41,736 nt of DNA from Gemmatimonadota bacterium (GTDB lineage Bacteria; Latescibacterota; UBA2968; UBA8231): NCBI GenBank assembly GCA_009841115.1, contig VXML01000039.1, positions 1-41,736 on the forward strand. The letters run 5' to 3'. Under the pieces are notes generated by a model, which worked only from the letters and a program-made list of their open reading frames with translations, ran no database searches and was not told the origin of the DNA. The first letter of the stretch is position 1. Every line of letters begins with the position of its first letter. A program made the position numbers and the translations under genes. This document shows positions 15,886 through 24,415 of the stretch, in pieces.

Positions 15886-16620
15886 CTAGCCCTGCGGCTT
15901 GCGCCAGTAGCCTTCGAGCAGGTCTTGCGGTGTCCAGCCCAACAGCCGACGGGCTTTGGCGTTGCTGTAGCGGCCGTGGGGCGTGTCCGTGGTGATGTGG
16001 AAGATCTCGCAGCGCGAAGGCAGGGACGCCAAGTCCACCTCTAGGCACTTTTGCAGGGCGCGGGCGGCGTCGGGAAAGGTGACGGAAAAGGGATTGGTGC
16101 CACCGCCGAGTTGCTCGGCTGACGGCTCGGCGTCGCGAAAGCTCAAAAAGAGGGTGGTGAGCACGTGGATGGGATGGTTGGCAGCGAAGACGCGGCAAAT
16201 CTCTTGGCCGAGCGATTTGGTGTGGGCGTAGAGGCCGACGCCCGAATGTAGGGGGACTTCTTCGTTGATGTCGAAATCGTAGTGTTCGTACGAGGGGCCA
16301 GCTTGGGTGAAGTGGGGCCCGGTGTTGATGAAGCGGGAGTGGCCGTTTTCGACCGCAGCACGGATGCCGTTGTACGTGCCGGTGGTATTGACGTCAAAGG
16401 CGATCTTGCGGTCGGGGCGCAACACCGAGCAGTTGATGGTTACATCGGTGCCCTCGGTGGCGCGGCGCACTTGATCGAGGTCGGAGACATCTACCTGCAT
16501 GGTCTCGTGCGGGCTGTCGATGGGCATGATGTCGGTGATGCGCAACTCGTAGGTGTCTTGGAGTTGTGTGACCACGTGCGGACCGAGCTTGCCATTGCCA
16601 CCTAGGAGCAGAGCTTTCAT
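15886..16620 (-). CDS. NAD(P)-dependent epimerase/dehydratase (extended SDR)
   Basis: 244 residues, short for an extended SDR. The N-terminal MKALLLGGNGKLGPHVV is the nucleotide-binding GxxGxxG motif. The catalytic pair is present as YAHTK (Tyr-x-x-x-Lys) in GVGLYAHTKSLGQE. It therefore should be an active oxidoreductase, epimerase or dehydratase. It overlaps the next SDR gene upstream by four bases and precedes the alcohol dehydrogenase by three. The two SDR proteins resemble each other in length and layout and look like a tandem duplication. Substrate unknown; the location suggests a phosphonate or derived sugar intermediate. Confidence 0.85.
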   Translation of the reverse strand: MKALLLGGNGKLGPHVVTQLQDTYELRITDIMPIDSPHETMQVDVSDLDQVRRATEGTDVTINCSVLRPDRKIAFDVNTTGTYNGIRAAVENGHSRFINTGPHFTQAGPSYEHYDFDINEEVPLHSGVGLYAHTKSLGQEICRVFAANHPIHVLTTLFLSFRDAEPSAEQLGGGTNPFSVTFPDAARALQKCLEVDLASLPSRCEIFHITTDTPHGRYSNAKARRLLGWTPQDLLEGYWRKPQG

Positions 16621-17306
16621 GGATTGGCCTCAAAGTTGTATTGGGGATCGAACGATAGATGGCTCTTGGCGTGCTCGACGGAGAAGCGGGCGCGTGCCCC
16701 AGCGGACTGGATGTGGATGGCGCGGTACTGGCCGGCGGGTCTCTTTTGCACAAGCTGGCCCACGGCTTGGGCGGCGTCGCGCTCGTCGAGCCACATGGGA
16801 TCGTAGGGCTGGTCGGCGACCTCTTCGGCGCGGACGAGGTGGCCAAGGCGGGCAATGGTGACGTGGAGTTCGTGGCTGTGGGCAAATTCGCGGGCTGTAA
16901 ACTCGGCTAGGTGAGCGCCGAGGGTGGCTGACGCGCAGGAGGGCAGCGGCTTCCAAGTCTCGTCAACGGTGAGGTCTTCTTCGTAAGGGGCGAAAAGGTC
17001 GAGGGTGCTCAAGAGGATGACGTGTTCGACCTCTGCGGCAGCCGCGGCCAAGAGCAGATTGTACGTGCCGCGCGTATTGCGATCCAGCCAAGTGATCTCG
17101 CCGTCGCCCGCCCGCGGCGCAGAGGCGAGATGGATGACGATGTCGATGTCTTTGACGAGCGCATCGGTCTCTGGGCCGTGCCCCAGATTGCATTGGATCC
17201 CGAATCTAGGCTCGGGGTCGGTCAAGCGCACTTGGTGTGCGTCGCCGAGGCCAGCGGCTAGGGCTTGGCCGAGCGAGGTAGCGGCGTTGGTAATGAGTAC
17301 GCGCAT
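16617..17306 (-). CDS. SDR-family paralogue lacking the Tyr-x-x-x-Lys pair
   Basis: 229 residues. The fold opening MRVLITNAATSLGQALAAGL resembles the NAD-binding loop of SDR proteins, but the glycine motif is degraded (NAATSLG). DIVIHLASAPRAGD and TRGTYNLLLAA match the usual NNAG and TxxLL regions. Where Tyr-x-x-x-Lys should stand the sequence reads SCASATLGAHLAE, with neither residue. It may thus be a non-catalytic partner of the intact SDR encoded next to it, or have a changed chemistry. It starts five bases after guaB ends and overlaps the intact SDR gene by ATGA. Confidence 0.8.
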   Translation of the reverse strand: MRVLITNAATSLGQALAAGLGDAHQVRLTDPEPRFGIQCNLGHGPETDALVKDIDIVIHLASAPRAGDGEITWLDRNTRGTYNLLLAAAAAEVEHVILLSTLDLFAPYEEDLTVDETWKPLPSCASATLGAHLAEFTAREFAHSHELHVTIARLGHLVRAEEVADQPYDPMWLDERDAAQAVGQLVQKRPAGQYRAIHIQSAGARARFSVEHAKSHLSFDPQYNFEANP

Positions 17307-17310
17307 AGCC

Positions 17311-18792
17311 TTAGAGGACCTGTTGGTCGGTTTGGGTGGGGACGATGTCGTGGATCTGGCTGTCCATCAGTGCGGTGGGCGACTGCATTTCGAGCACGGC
17401 CTTTTCGTGTAGTTCGTCGATGGTGCGGCAACCGGCCGTGGCGAGAGTGGCGCGCAGCATTTGGATGCGGATCGGCAATTTGTCGTGCATTGAGCCGATG
17501 TGGGGCACGTAGCCGGAGATGCCCTCCTCGAAGAAATTCTCTCGCGTCTGCGCGTAGCGTCGCATGTTGTGGGCGCGCAGCGAACCTTCCATCCAGTACT
17601 CTTTGACGACGTCGCCGGCTGCGGTGCGCACGAGGTTGCCTTGGCTTTCGGTGTAGCCAGCGAAGAAGCTCCCCATCATCACGGCGTTGGCACCCAAGGC
17701 CATGGCCACGGCGATCTCGGCCGGGCTTGAAATGCCGCCGTCGGCGATGATGGGCAAGTAGGCGTTGCCATCCTGCTGCCATTGGTTGCGGGCCGCGTTG
17801 ATTTCCATCAAGGTCGTGCCTTGGCCGCGGCCGGTGGCCTTGACTTCCTGCGTAATGCAGCCCGAGCCGATCCCCATGCCGACTTTGATGGCGTCGGCAC
17901 CGGCCTCGGCCAAGAAGCGAAATCCCTCTGCCGTGACGACATTGCCGCCGATGACCGGGGCGTCGGTGCGCTCCTTGAGGAATTGGATCATCTGCCGCTG
18001 GTACTCGGTGTGGCCGTCGGAGGCGTCGATGATGAGAACGTCCACTTCGTGCGCGATGAGGGCTTCGGCCCGCTCGCGGTCCTCTGGGTGGGTGGAGACG
18101 GCCGCGCCGACGAGCAGGCGCTTCTTTTGGTCGATGGATTCGTTGGGGTGCCGCAGGTGCTTGTCGAGGTCCTTTTTGAAGACTACCGCTTGTAGCACGC
18201 CTCCCTTGGATAAAATGGGCAGGAAGCCGCGGCCGTAGCGGATCATCAGCTCGTTGGCGGCCTTGAGATCGCTTATTTCGCGGCCGGCCTGCACGTCGGT
18301 TTTCATGCGGGATGCCACTTGGCAGTCGAGGTCGCGGCGCTCGTCGAAGTCTTTGTCGGTGAGGATGCCGAGGAGCTGGTCGTGGAACTGGCCGCTGGTG
18401 GTGACCGGAAAGGTCGTATAGCCGGTGCGATGGATGATCTCTACTACCTCGGCAATGGGCTGCTCGGGAGCTAGGGTGAGAATATCGGTCTGAAAACCGG
18501 CTTTGAAGCGCTTGACTTGGCCGACCTTGGCGCACTGCTCGTCAATGGGCTGGCTGACGGGCAGGATGCCGATGCCGCCTAGCTGGGCCAAGGCAATGGC
18601 CATCTCGCCGCCGGTCACGGCCTGCATGGCGGCGCTGAGAAAGGGAACGTGCAGGTAGAGAAAGTCGTCTCCCTTGCGGCAGAGCCGGGTCTTGAGCGAT
18701 GTGTTGGGCGCGTTGCCGTCGGTTGGCGTGTACCCTGGCAGAATGCGAAATTCTTTGAGGCTGTGCGAAGGGGTGCTCAGGACTTGGGCCAT
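17311..18792 (-). CDS. guaB: IMP dehydrogenase GuaB
   Basis: 493 residues. Catalyses IMP plus NAD to XMP, the first committed step to GMP. The TIM barrel starts with the [17 protein letters not shown] block, two CBS domains are inserted between about residues 110 and 225, and the barrel resumes with a catalytic loop [20 protein letters not shown] containing the nucleophilic Cys. ATG 18792 is chosen over the longer frame at 18858 because AGAGGAC precedes it and because family members begin near there. A TTGAAT-17-TATACT promoter lies about 50 bases upstream. The gene heads the minus-strand run that contains two SDR genes and the phosphonate genes, a strange combination for a housekeeping enzyme. 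Confidence 0.93.
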   Translation of the reverse strand: MAQVLSTPSHSLKEFRILPGYTPTDGNAPNTSLKTRLCRKGDDFLYLHVPFLSAAMQAVTGGEMAIALAQLGGIGILPVSQPIDEQCAKVGQVKRFKAGFQTDILTLAPEQPIAEVVEIIHRTGYTTFPVTTSGQFHDQLLGILTDKDFDERRDLDCQVASRMKTDVQAGREISDLKAANELMIRYGRGFLPILSKGGVLQAVVFKKDLDKHLRHPNESIDQKKRLLVGAAVSTHPEDRERAEALIAHEVDVLIIDASDGHTEYQRQMIQFLKERTDAPVIGGNVVTAEGFRFLAEAGADAIKVGMGIGSGCITQEVKATGRGQGTTLMEINAARNQWQQDGNAYLPIIADGGISSPAEIAVAMALGANAVMMGSFFAGYTESQGNLVRTAAGDVVKEYWMEGSLRAHNMRRYAQTRENFFEEGISGYVPHIGSMHDKLPIRIQMLRATLATAGCRTIDELHEKAVLEMQSPTALMDSQIHDIVPTQTDQQVL

Positions 18793-18842
18793 GGAAGTCC
18801 TCTCAGCGTTGGCGGGGGGAAGGAGGAAGGATTTAGCCTTAA

Positions 18843-18871
18843 AGTATAAAAATTGCATTGGTTTTATTCAA
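18843..18871 (-). promoter_or_regulatory. Sigma70-type promoter of guaB and the downstream operon
   Basis: On the minus strand, TTGAAT (18866-18871), a 17-base spacer, then TATACT (18843-18848). Transcription would start near 18835, about 45 bases before the guaB start codon. Confidence 0.7.
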
Positions 18872-18929
18872 CACACTTTATTTTCTTTAATAGATAGCAA
18901 TCACATCCATAAGCTAAAGGAGCTTTGTT

Positions 18930-19181
18930 ATGTTCTACGAAAAAATCTATCCCAGGAACAACCATTCGACCGACGGCATGACGTGTCTCTTGGCCGGTTT
19001 TGTGGCTGGCGTCGCGGTCGGCGCAGCCGTGGGTGTGTTACTGGCCCCGAACAAGGGTGAGGACACCCGGCGCTTGATCAAGGACCAAGCCGAAGAAACG
19101 CGCGACCAAGTGGTGAAGGCTGTGAACGGGGTGACGGCGCGGTTCGAAAAGAAGGCCCCACAGGAGGACGAGGCGGCCTAG
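18930..19181 (+). CDS. YtxH-domain small protein
   Basis: 83 residues. A single hydrophobic Gly/Ala segment (LLAGFVAGVAVGAAVGVLLA) is followed by APNKGEDTRRLIKDQAEET, which is the YtxH family signature, and by an amphipathic helix. Family members are small membrane-anchored, stress-associated proteins in many phyla; the function is not established. AAAGGAG stands eight bases before ATG. It is divergent from guaB and convergent with the ABC exporter, three bases away, so it appears to be monocistronic. No clear promoter was identified. Confidence 0.85.
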   Translation: MFYEKIYPRNNHSTDGMTCLLAGFVAGVAVGAAVGVLLAPNKGEDTRRLIKDQAEETRDQVVKAVNGVTARFEKKAPQEDEAA

Positions 19182-19183
19182 CG

Positions 19184-20968
19184 TTAAGAGCGGCCGTAGT
19201 TGAGGCGGTAGAGGCGCGCGTAGATGCCGTCTTGGAGCAGTAGTTCCTCGTGGCGGCCCCGCTCGCGCACCTCGCCGCGGTGCATCACCAAGATCTGATC
19301 GGCGTTGCGGATGGTGGAGAGGCGGTGGGCGATGACGATAGAAGTGCGCTCGCTCATCAACTTGGCGATGGCGTCTTGGATGAGCAACTCGGTCTCGGTG
19401 TCGATGCTGGAGGTGGCCTCATCGAGGACGAGGATTTCCGGGTCGAAGGCGAGAGCGCGGGCAAAGGCCAACAACTGGCGCTGGCCGGCCGATAGGGTCG
19501 AGCCGCCTTCGGCCACGGCGTGGGTGTACCCTTGGGGGAGGCGTTCGATAAAGGGCGCGGCGTTGACGTAGCGGGCCGCGCGCTCGACTTGGGCGTCGTC
19601 GATGGCGTCGTCGCCGAGGCGGATGTTGCCGCTGATATTCCCTGAAAACAGGAAGACCTCCTGCTGGACGATGCTGATGCGGCGGCGCAATTCGGCCGCG
19701 TGCCACTGACGCACGTCGCAGCCATCGACGAGGATTTCTCCGCGCTGGATGTCGTAGAAGCGGCAGAGGAGGCTGACGATGGTGGTCTTGCCCGAGCCGG
19801 TAGCTCCGACTATCGCCATACTCTGCCCGGCCCGTAGTTCAAACGAGACATCCTTGAGAATCCAGTCTTCGGCTGCTGGATCGTACTTGAAGAACACGTT
19901 GCGGAATTCAATCTGCCCGCCTCGGCTCGTTGCGGGCAACTTGCGCTGCGGTCCGCCGGTGGGTTCGCTGGGGACGGCCAACATCTCAAAGATGCGCTCG
20001 GACGCGGCCATGGCGCTCTGCAGCAGGGCATAGCGGTCGGAGATGTCCATGATTGGGCGGAAGAAGCGGCGGATGTACTGGAGAAAGGCTACCAACACCC
20101 CCAGCTCAATGCGGGAGTCGATCACGTCCGAGGCCCCGTACCACAGCACTAACGCCATGCCGACCGTGCCGAGTAATTCGGTGAGGGGAAAGAAGACGGC
20201 AAAGCAGTGGATTTCGCGGTCCTCGGCGTGGCGGTAGGGCAGGTGCTCGGCGTCGAAGTCGCGCAAATTGCGTTGCTGGCGGTTGAAAAGCTGCACCACC
20301 TCCATGCCGGTGATGTTCTCCTGCAAATAGGCATTGAGCCGCGCCAAGCGCGTGCGCAACTCGCGATAGGCGCGCATGGCGAGGCCCTGCAAGTAGAAGG
20401 TCGAGACGGCGATGATCGGGACTACTGTGCAGCAGATCAGGGCCAGCTCGAAGTCGATATAGGCCATGAAGCCGACGATGGCCAGCAAAGTAAAAAAATC
20501 CATAAAAACCGAGACGACGCCCTCGCTGAAAAACTCGTTGAGGGCGTCGATGTCGTTGGTGGCGCGGGTCATAATACGGCCCAGCGGCGTGCGGTCGAAG
20601 TAGCGCAGCGGCAGCTTTTGCAGGTGGGCAAATAGGTCGCGGCGCATGTCGTACATGACGCGCTGACCGATCATGCCGGTGACCAAGGTCTGGGCGTATT
20701 GAGCGCCATACTGCACGGCGACGCTGCCAAAAAAGGCCGCGATCATCCACCGCAGCCCCGCCCAGTCGCCGACGGCGATGTGGTCGTCAACCGCTACCTG
20801 CGTGATATAGGGACCGACCTGGCCGAAGCCGGCGGCGAGGGCAATGGTGCCAAAGGCGAGGATCACGTGCCCTCGGTGAGGTTTGAGATACCCCAATAGT
20901 TGCAGCGTCAGCCCCAAATTGAAGGCGCGTTCTTGGATTTCTTCTTCTTTGTTGAGTTCGGTGCTCAC
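19184..20968 (-). CDS. ABC exporter subunit, MdlB-like, with complete catalytic motifs
   Basis: 594 residues: an N-terminal membrane domain with six helices (about 35-320) and a C-terminal ATPase domain (about 350-590). Walker A is GATGSGKTT, the signature is LSAGQRQLLAFARAL and Walker B with catalytic Glu is ILVLDEATSSID. LSxGQRQLLAFAR is typical of the MdlB/TM288 half of heterodimeric exporters. It starts at GTG, overlapping the stop of the other half (GTGA). Together they should form an inner-membrane exporter for lipids or hydrophobic compounds. The cargo is unknown. Confidence 0.93.
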   Translation of the reverse strand: MSTELNKEEEIQERAFNLGLTLQLLGYLKPHRGHVILAFGTIALAAGFGQVGPYITQVAVDDHIAVGDWAGLRWMIAAFFGSVAVQYGAQYAQTLVTGMIGQRVMYDMRRDLFAHLQKLPLRYFDRTPLGRIMTRATNDIDALNEFFSEGVVSVFMDFFTLLAIVGFMAYIDFELALICCTVVPIIAVSTFYLQGLAMRAYRELRTRLARLNAYLQENITGMEVVQLFNRQQRNLRDFDAEHLPYRHAEDREIHCFAVFFPLTELLGTVGMALVLWYGASDVIDSRIELGVLVAFLQYIRRFFRPIMDISDRYALLQSAMAASERIFEMLAVPSEPTGGPQRKLPATSRGGQIEFRNVFFKYDPAAEDWILKDVSFELRAGQSMAIVGATGSGKTTIVSLLCRFYDIQRGEILVDGCDVRQWHAAELRRRISIVQQEVFLFSGNISGNIRLGDDAIDDAQVERAARYVNAAPFIERLPQGYTHAVAEGGSTLSAGQRQLLAFARALAFDPEILVLDEATSSIDTETELLIQDAIAKLMSERTSIVIAHRLSTIRNADQILVMHRGEVRERGRHEELLLQDGIYARLYRLNYGRS

Positions 20969-22701
20969 AGCGTTTCTAGCTCGGCGCGAAGCTGCTGGTG
21001 CTGGTACAACTCGGCGTAGAAGCCGCCGCTGTTGACCAAATCGGCGTGGGTGCCCAGTTCGGCGATGCGACCGTCTTCGAGCACGGCGATGCGGTCAGCG
21101 TGGCGCAAAGTCGAGATGCGGTGGGCGATGATGAGGGTGGTGCGGCCCTGCATGAGGGCGTGCAAATGGTCGAGGATCGCTTCTTCGGTGTGGGTATCTA
21201 CCGCGGAGAGCGCATCGTCGAGGATGAGGATCTGCGGGCGGCGAATGAGTGCGCGGGCCAAGGTCGCGCGCTGCTTTTGGCCGCCGGACAGGGTGACGCC
21301 GCGTTCACCGATGAGGGTGTCGAAGCCCTCGTCGAACTGGTCGATGTCCTTTTTGAGCTGGGCCTCTTCGGCCACAGCGTGGATCTGGGCTTCGGCGGCC
21401 GAGTCTGCGCCGTAGGCGAGGTTGGCGCTGAGGGTATTGGAAAACAGAAAGGGATTTTGCGGGACGTAGCCGATGGCGTCGCGCAAAGTCGCTAGGGGCC
21501 ATTCCTCGATTGGCACCCCGTCGATGAGGAGCTGGCCTGGCTCGGTTTGGATCAAGCGCGGCACGAGGCGCGCTAGAGTCGTCTTGCCCGAGCCGACGCG
21601 GCCGATGATGCCGAGGGTCGTGCCTTGGGGAATTTCGAGATCAATCTGATGTAGGACTTGCTCTTCACCGTAGGAAAAGCTGAGCTTGCGGAAGGCGATG
21701 TGCCCGGCGATTGGCCGCGGATTGGCTGGGGGCAGGGCGTGGTCTTGGATCTCAGGCTCGACGGCGAGGATTTCGTTGATGCGCTGCATGGACACGAGCG
21801 CGCGCTGAGCGCGGTCGATGACCCAGCCGATGTACATGATCGGGCGGATGAGTTGGGTCAGGTAGGCGTTGAAAGCCACGAAGGCCCCTAGACTGAGTTC
21901 GCCGTCGATGACTGCGCGCCCGCCCAGCCACAAATTAAGCCCCAAGCAGAGCGAGGCGATGACGTAGGACAGCGGTCGGTAGTTGGCGCGGGTGCGGATA
22001 TAGGCGCGATTTTTTTCGAGGTACGCCAAGTTGAGTTGGTCGAATGCGGCGTTTTGTGCGGGCTCTTGGGTGTACGCCTTGACCACGCGGATGCCGGAGA
22101 GGTTTTCTTGGATGAAGGTACTAATGCGGCCGAAGTAATCTTGGATGGCCTTGTAGCGGGTGTTGATGACTGCGGCGATGCGGATCATCACAATGCTAAA
22201 AAGCGGCATGGGCAACAGCACCAGTAGAGCTAGCTTCCAGTCGAGCAAGCACATACAGGCGAGGGTGAAGGTCAGACCCAAGGCGGTATCGACGATGCCG
22301 CGAATGCCATAGATCCAAAAGAGATGCACCGAGTGCAGATCGTTGGTCGCCCGTGCCATGAGGTCACCGGTGCGGCGCTGCTGGTAGTACGACAACGGCA
22401 GCTTGAGTAGGTGGGCAAAATACGCGATGCGGATGTCGTATTCGATGCGATTGGCGGCGCGGCCTAAGAATATCCGCATAGCGTACCCGCACAGGGCTAC
22501 GCCCAAGGCGTAGGCGAGGATGTAGAAGACGTAGGTTGCGACTTCCTCGGAGGCCGTAGCCGGCGCGGAGACCGCATCGACGGCATCGCCCACCAGTAGC
22601 GGGATGCGTGCGGTCGCCGCCTGCCCCAGCCCAATGCAGAGCGTACCGAGCAGGATATGACCCCGATAGGGGTGGACGTATTGGGAAAACGGACCAAACA
22701 T
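20965..22701 (-). CDS. ABC exporter subunit, MdlA-like, with a degenerate catalytic Glu
   Basis: 578 residues. Six transmembrane helices (about 15-310) precede an ATPase domain with Walker A GRVGSGKTT, signature LSGGQKQRATLARAL and Walker B ILILDDALSAVD. The residue after Walker B is Asp, not the catalytic Glu, as in the MdlA/TM287 half of heterodimeric exporters where one ATP site does not turn over. The partner gene supplies the active Glu. The start codon overlaps the rdgB stop (TAATG). Coupling to rdgB and to the selenoprotein operon suggests co-expression rather than a shared pathway. Confidence 0.93.
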   Translation of the reverse strand: MFGPFSQYVHPYRGHILLGTLCIGLGQAATARIPLLVGDAVDAVSAPATASEEVATYVFYILAYALGVALCGYAMRIFLGRAANRIEYDIRIAYFAHLLKLPLSYYQQRRTGDLMARATNDLHSVHLFWIYGIRGIVDTALGLTFTLACMCLLDWKLALLVLLPMPLFSIVMIRIAAVINTRYKAIQDYFGRISTFIQENLSGIRVVKAYTQEPAQNAAFDQLNLAYLEKNRAYIRTRANYRPLSYVIASLCLGLNLWLGGRAVIDGELSLGAFVAFNAYLTQLIRPIMYIGWVIDRAQRALVSMQRINEILAVEPEIQDHALPPANPRPIAGHIAFRKLSFSYGEEQVLHQIDLEIPQGTTLGIIGRVGSGKTTLARLVPRLIQTEPGQLLIDGVPIEEWPLATLRDAIGYVPQNPFLFSNTLSANLAYGADSAAEAQIHAVAEEAQLKKDIDQFDEGFDTLIGERGVTLSGGQKQRATLARALIRRPQILILDDALSAVDTHTEEAILDHLHALMQGRTTLIIAHRISTLRHADRIAVLEDGRIAELGTHADLVNSGGFYAELYQHQQLRAELETL

Positions 22702-23309
22702 TAGCGGGCGAAGGCTAGTTCGGGAAAGGTGTTGGCGAGGAGCGGGCGCATGGCTGATAGTGCCTCGGCGCGGTGACTGAGGTGGTTTTTTACCTGCGGG
22801 TCGAGCTGGGCCATAGTTTTGCCGTAGGCGGGGACCAAAAAGACCGGATCGTAGCCAAAGCCATTGGTGCCGGCTGGGGCTGGGGCGATCAGTCCCTCAC
22901 ACGTGCCTTCGGTTTGGCAGTGGCGGCCATCGGGACTTACTGCGCAGAGGACACAGCGGAACCTAGCACGGCGCTGTGCTGGTTCGGGATAGGGTGCAAG
23001 CCGGGTGAGTAAGAGCTGGCAGCGGCCGGCATCGTCGAGGTCGGGACCGCCGTAGCGAGCCGAGTAGATCCCGGGCGCGCCGCCGAGGGCATCGACCTCG
23101 AGCCCGGAGTCGTCGGCGAGGGCGATCTGGCCGCTGGCCGCGGCATAAGCGCGAGCCTTGAGCTGGGCGTTGGCGGCAAAGGTCTGGCCAATTTCCTCGA
23201 CGTCGAGTTCAAGGCCCAGCGCGGCCGGCGCGACGACCGCGATATCGGCGAGTAGGGCGCGGACTTCGCGCAGCTTGCCGGCGTTGTTCGAGGCCAGAAG
23301 CAGCGCCAT
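22701..23309 (-). CDS. rdgB: dITP/XTP pyrophosphatase, RdgB/HAM1 family
   Basis: 202 residues, the normal length. It hydrolyses non-canonical purine triphosphates (XTP, dITP, dHAPTP) to monophosphates, keeping them out of DNA and RNA. Signatures are LLASNNAGKLREV (S-x-N-x-x-K), ALADDSGLEVDALGGAPGIYSARYGG and the late TNGFGYDPVFLVP and NHLSHRAEAL. It is tightly packed between the TPR gene (five bases) and the exporter gene (one-base overlap). Confidence 0.94.
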   Translation of the reverse strand: MALLLASNNAGKLREVRALLADIAVVAPAALGLELDVEEIGQTFAANAQLKARAYAAASGQIALADDSGLEVDALGGAPGIYSARYGGPDLDDAGRCQLLLTRLAPYPEPAQRRARFRCVLCAVSPDGRHCQTEGTCEGLIAPAPAGTNGFGYDPVFLVPAYGKTMAQLDPQVKNHLSHRAEALSAMRPLLANTFPELAFAR

Positions 23310-23314
23310 TGTGG

Positions 23315-24373
23315 CTATTGGGGCTGCTCGTCGATCTCTGCCAGTTTGCTCGCTGCGTAGTCCTTATAGCGGCTGTCGTTCACCGCAAGGTTGTACCAGC
23401 GCCGCGCTTCCTTTCGTTGGCCGAGTTGAAAATGCGCGTCGCCCAGCAGCACTTCGGCGGCTCGGTAGTCGGCTTGACAACTCGTGGCGCGCCGGCCGTA
23501 CTCAACGGCTTGGCGGAAGTTGCCCATGCCGTAGTGCGCTTCGCCCAGCCGGTAATGCGTCTCGCAGTAGTCTTTGTCTAGATCGGCGGCCTTGTTCAGC
23601 GGGGCAATGGCCTCGTGGAAACGGCCGAGCTGGTTGAGCGCAATGCCGAGCAAGCGATGCCCTTCGGCGTACGTGTCGTCGATCTTTAGGGCATTTTGCA
23701 AAAGCGGCACCACGCCCTCTATATCGTCGGTATTGAACTTCACCCGCGCTAAGTCGCCGTACGATTCCATGTACGTGGGGTCGGCTTCTATGGAACGCTG
23801 GTAGGTGACGACGGATTTGCCGTAGTCGCGGTTGAGGCGCTGGATGTCGCCGAGGGCGTTGTAGGGTCTGGCGTCGGTGGGATCGGCTGTTATGGCCTCG
23901 GCATAGGCCATAGCCGCTTTGTCTTTCTCGCGCAGGCCGCTGTAGGAAAGGCCCATGATGTAGAGCGATTGGGCGTCGAGTACGCCAAGCTTTTGGCTAT
24001 CGGTAAAATAGGTGATGACCTCGTTGTACTTCTTTTGCCGAAAGCTGTTGAGGGCGGCCTTTTTATAGAGTTGGGCTAGGGCCTTGGCGGCCTTCTCCGG
24101 CTTGGTGCCGAGGGCATGGGCTGCGGTAAAACTGGCGATGGCTTTGTCGTACTCATTGAGGGCTTTGTAAGAAATGCCGAGGACGTAGTAGGCGTTTCCG
24201 TAGGTGGAATCGGCCTCCACGGCCTTTTCCAGCTCGATAACGGCGTTGCGGAAACTGCCCTTCTTAACCAAGTCGTAGCCTGTGCGGAAGTAGTCGAGGG
24301 CTTCGGGCGATTGGGCGAGGGCTGGGACACTCAAAAGCGCGAGAGCGAGACTGAGCAAGCGGCAGTACTGCAA
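23315..24373 (-). CDS. Secreted TPR-repeat protein
   Basis: 352 residues. A signal peptide (LLSLALALLSVPALAQ) is followed by about nine TPR units; examples are GSFRNAVIELEKAVEADSTY, NEYDKAIASFTAAHALGTKP and GRFHEAIAPLNKAADLDKDY. The protein is expected in the periplasm or on the outer membrane as a scaffold. The start is TTG at 24373: an AGGAGG site stands seven bases before it and the signal peptide begins there. It follows the SelW-like gene by 42 bases and precedes rdgB by five. No enzymatic domain is visible. Confidence 0.88.
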   Translation of the reverse strand: MQYCRLLSLALALLSVPALAQSPEALDYFRTGYDLVKKGSFRNAVIELEKAVEADSTYGNAYYVLGISYKALNEYDKAIASFTAAHALGTKPEKAAKALAQLYKKAALNSFRQKKYNEVITYFTDSQKLGVLDAQSLYIMGLSYSGLREKDKAAMAYAEAITADPTDARPYNALGDIQRLNRDYGKSVVTYQRSIEADPTYMESYGDLARVKFNTDDIEGVVPLLQNALKIDDTYAEGHRLLGIALNQLGRFHEAIAPLNKAADLDKDYCETHYRLGEAHYGMGNFRQAVEYGRRATSCQADYRAAEVLLGDAHFQLGQRKEARRWYNLAVNDSRYKDYAASKLAEIDEQPQ

Positions 24374-24415
24374 AGCGGATCCTCCTAGACAAAATGGTAA
24401 AAGGCGTGGGCGGGC

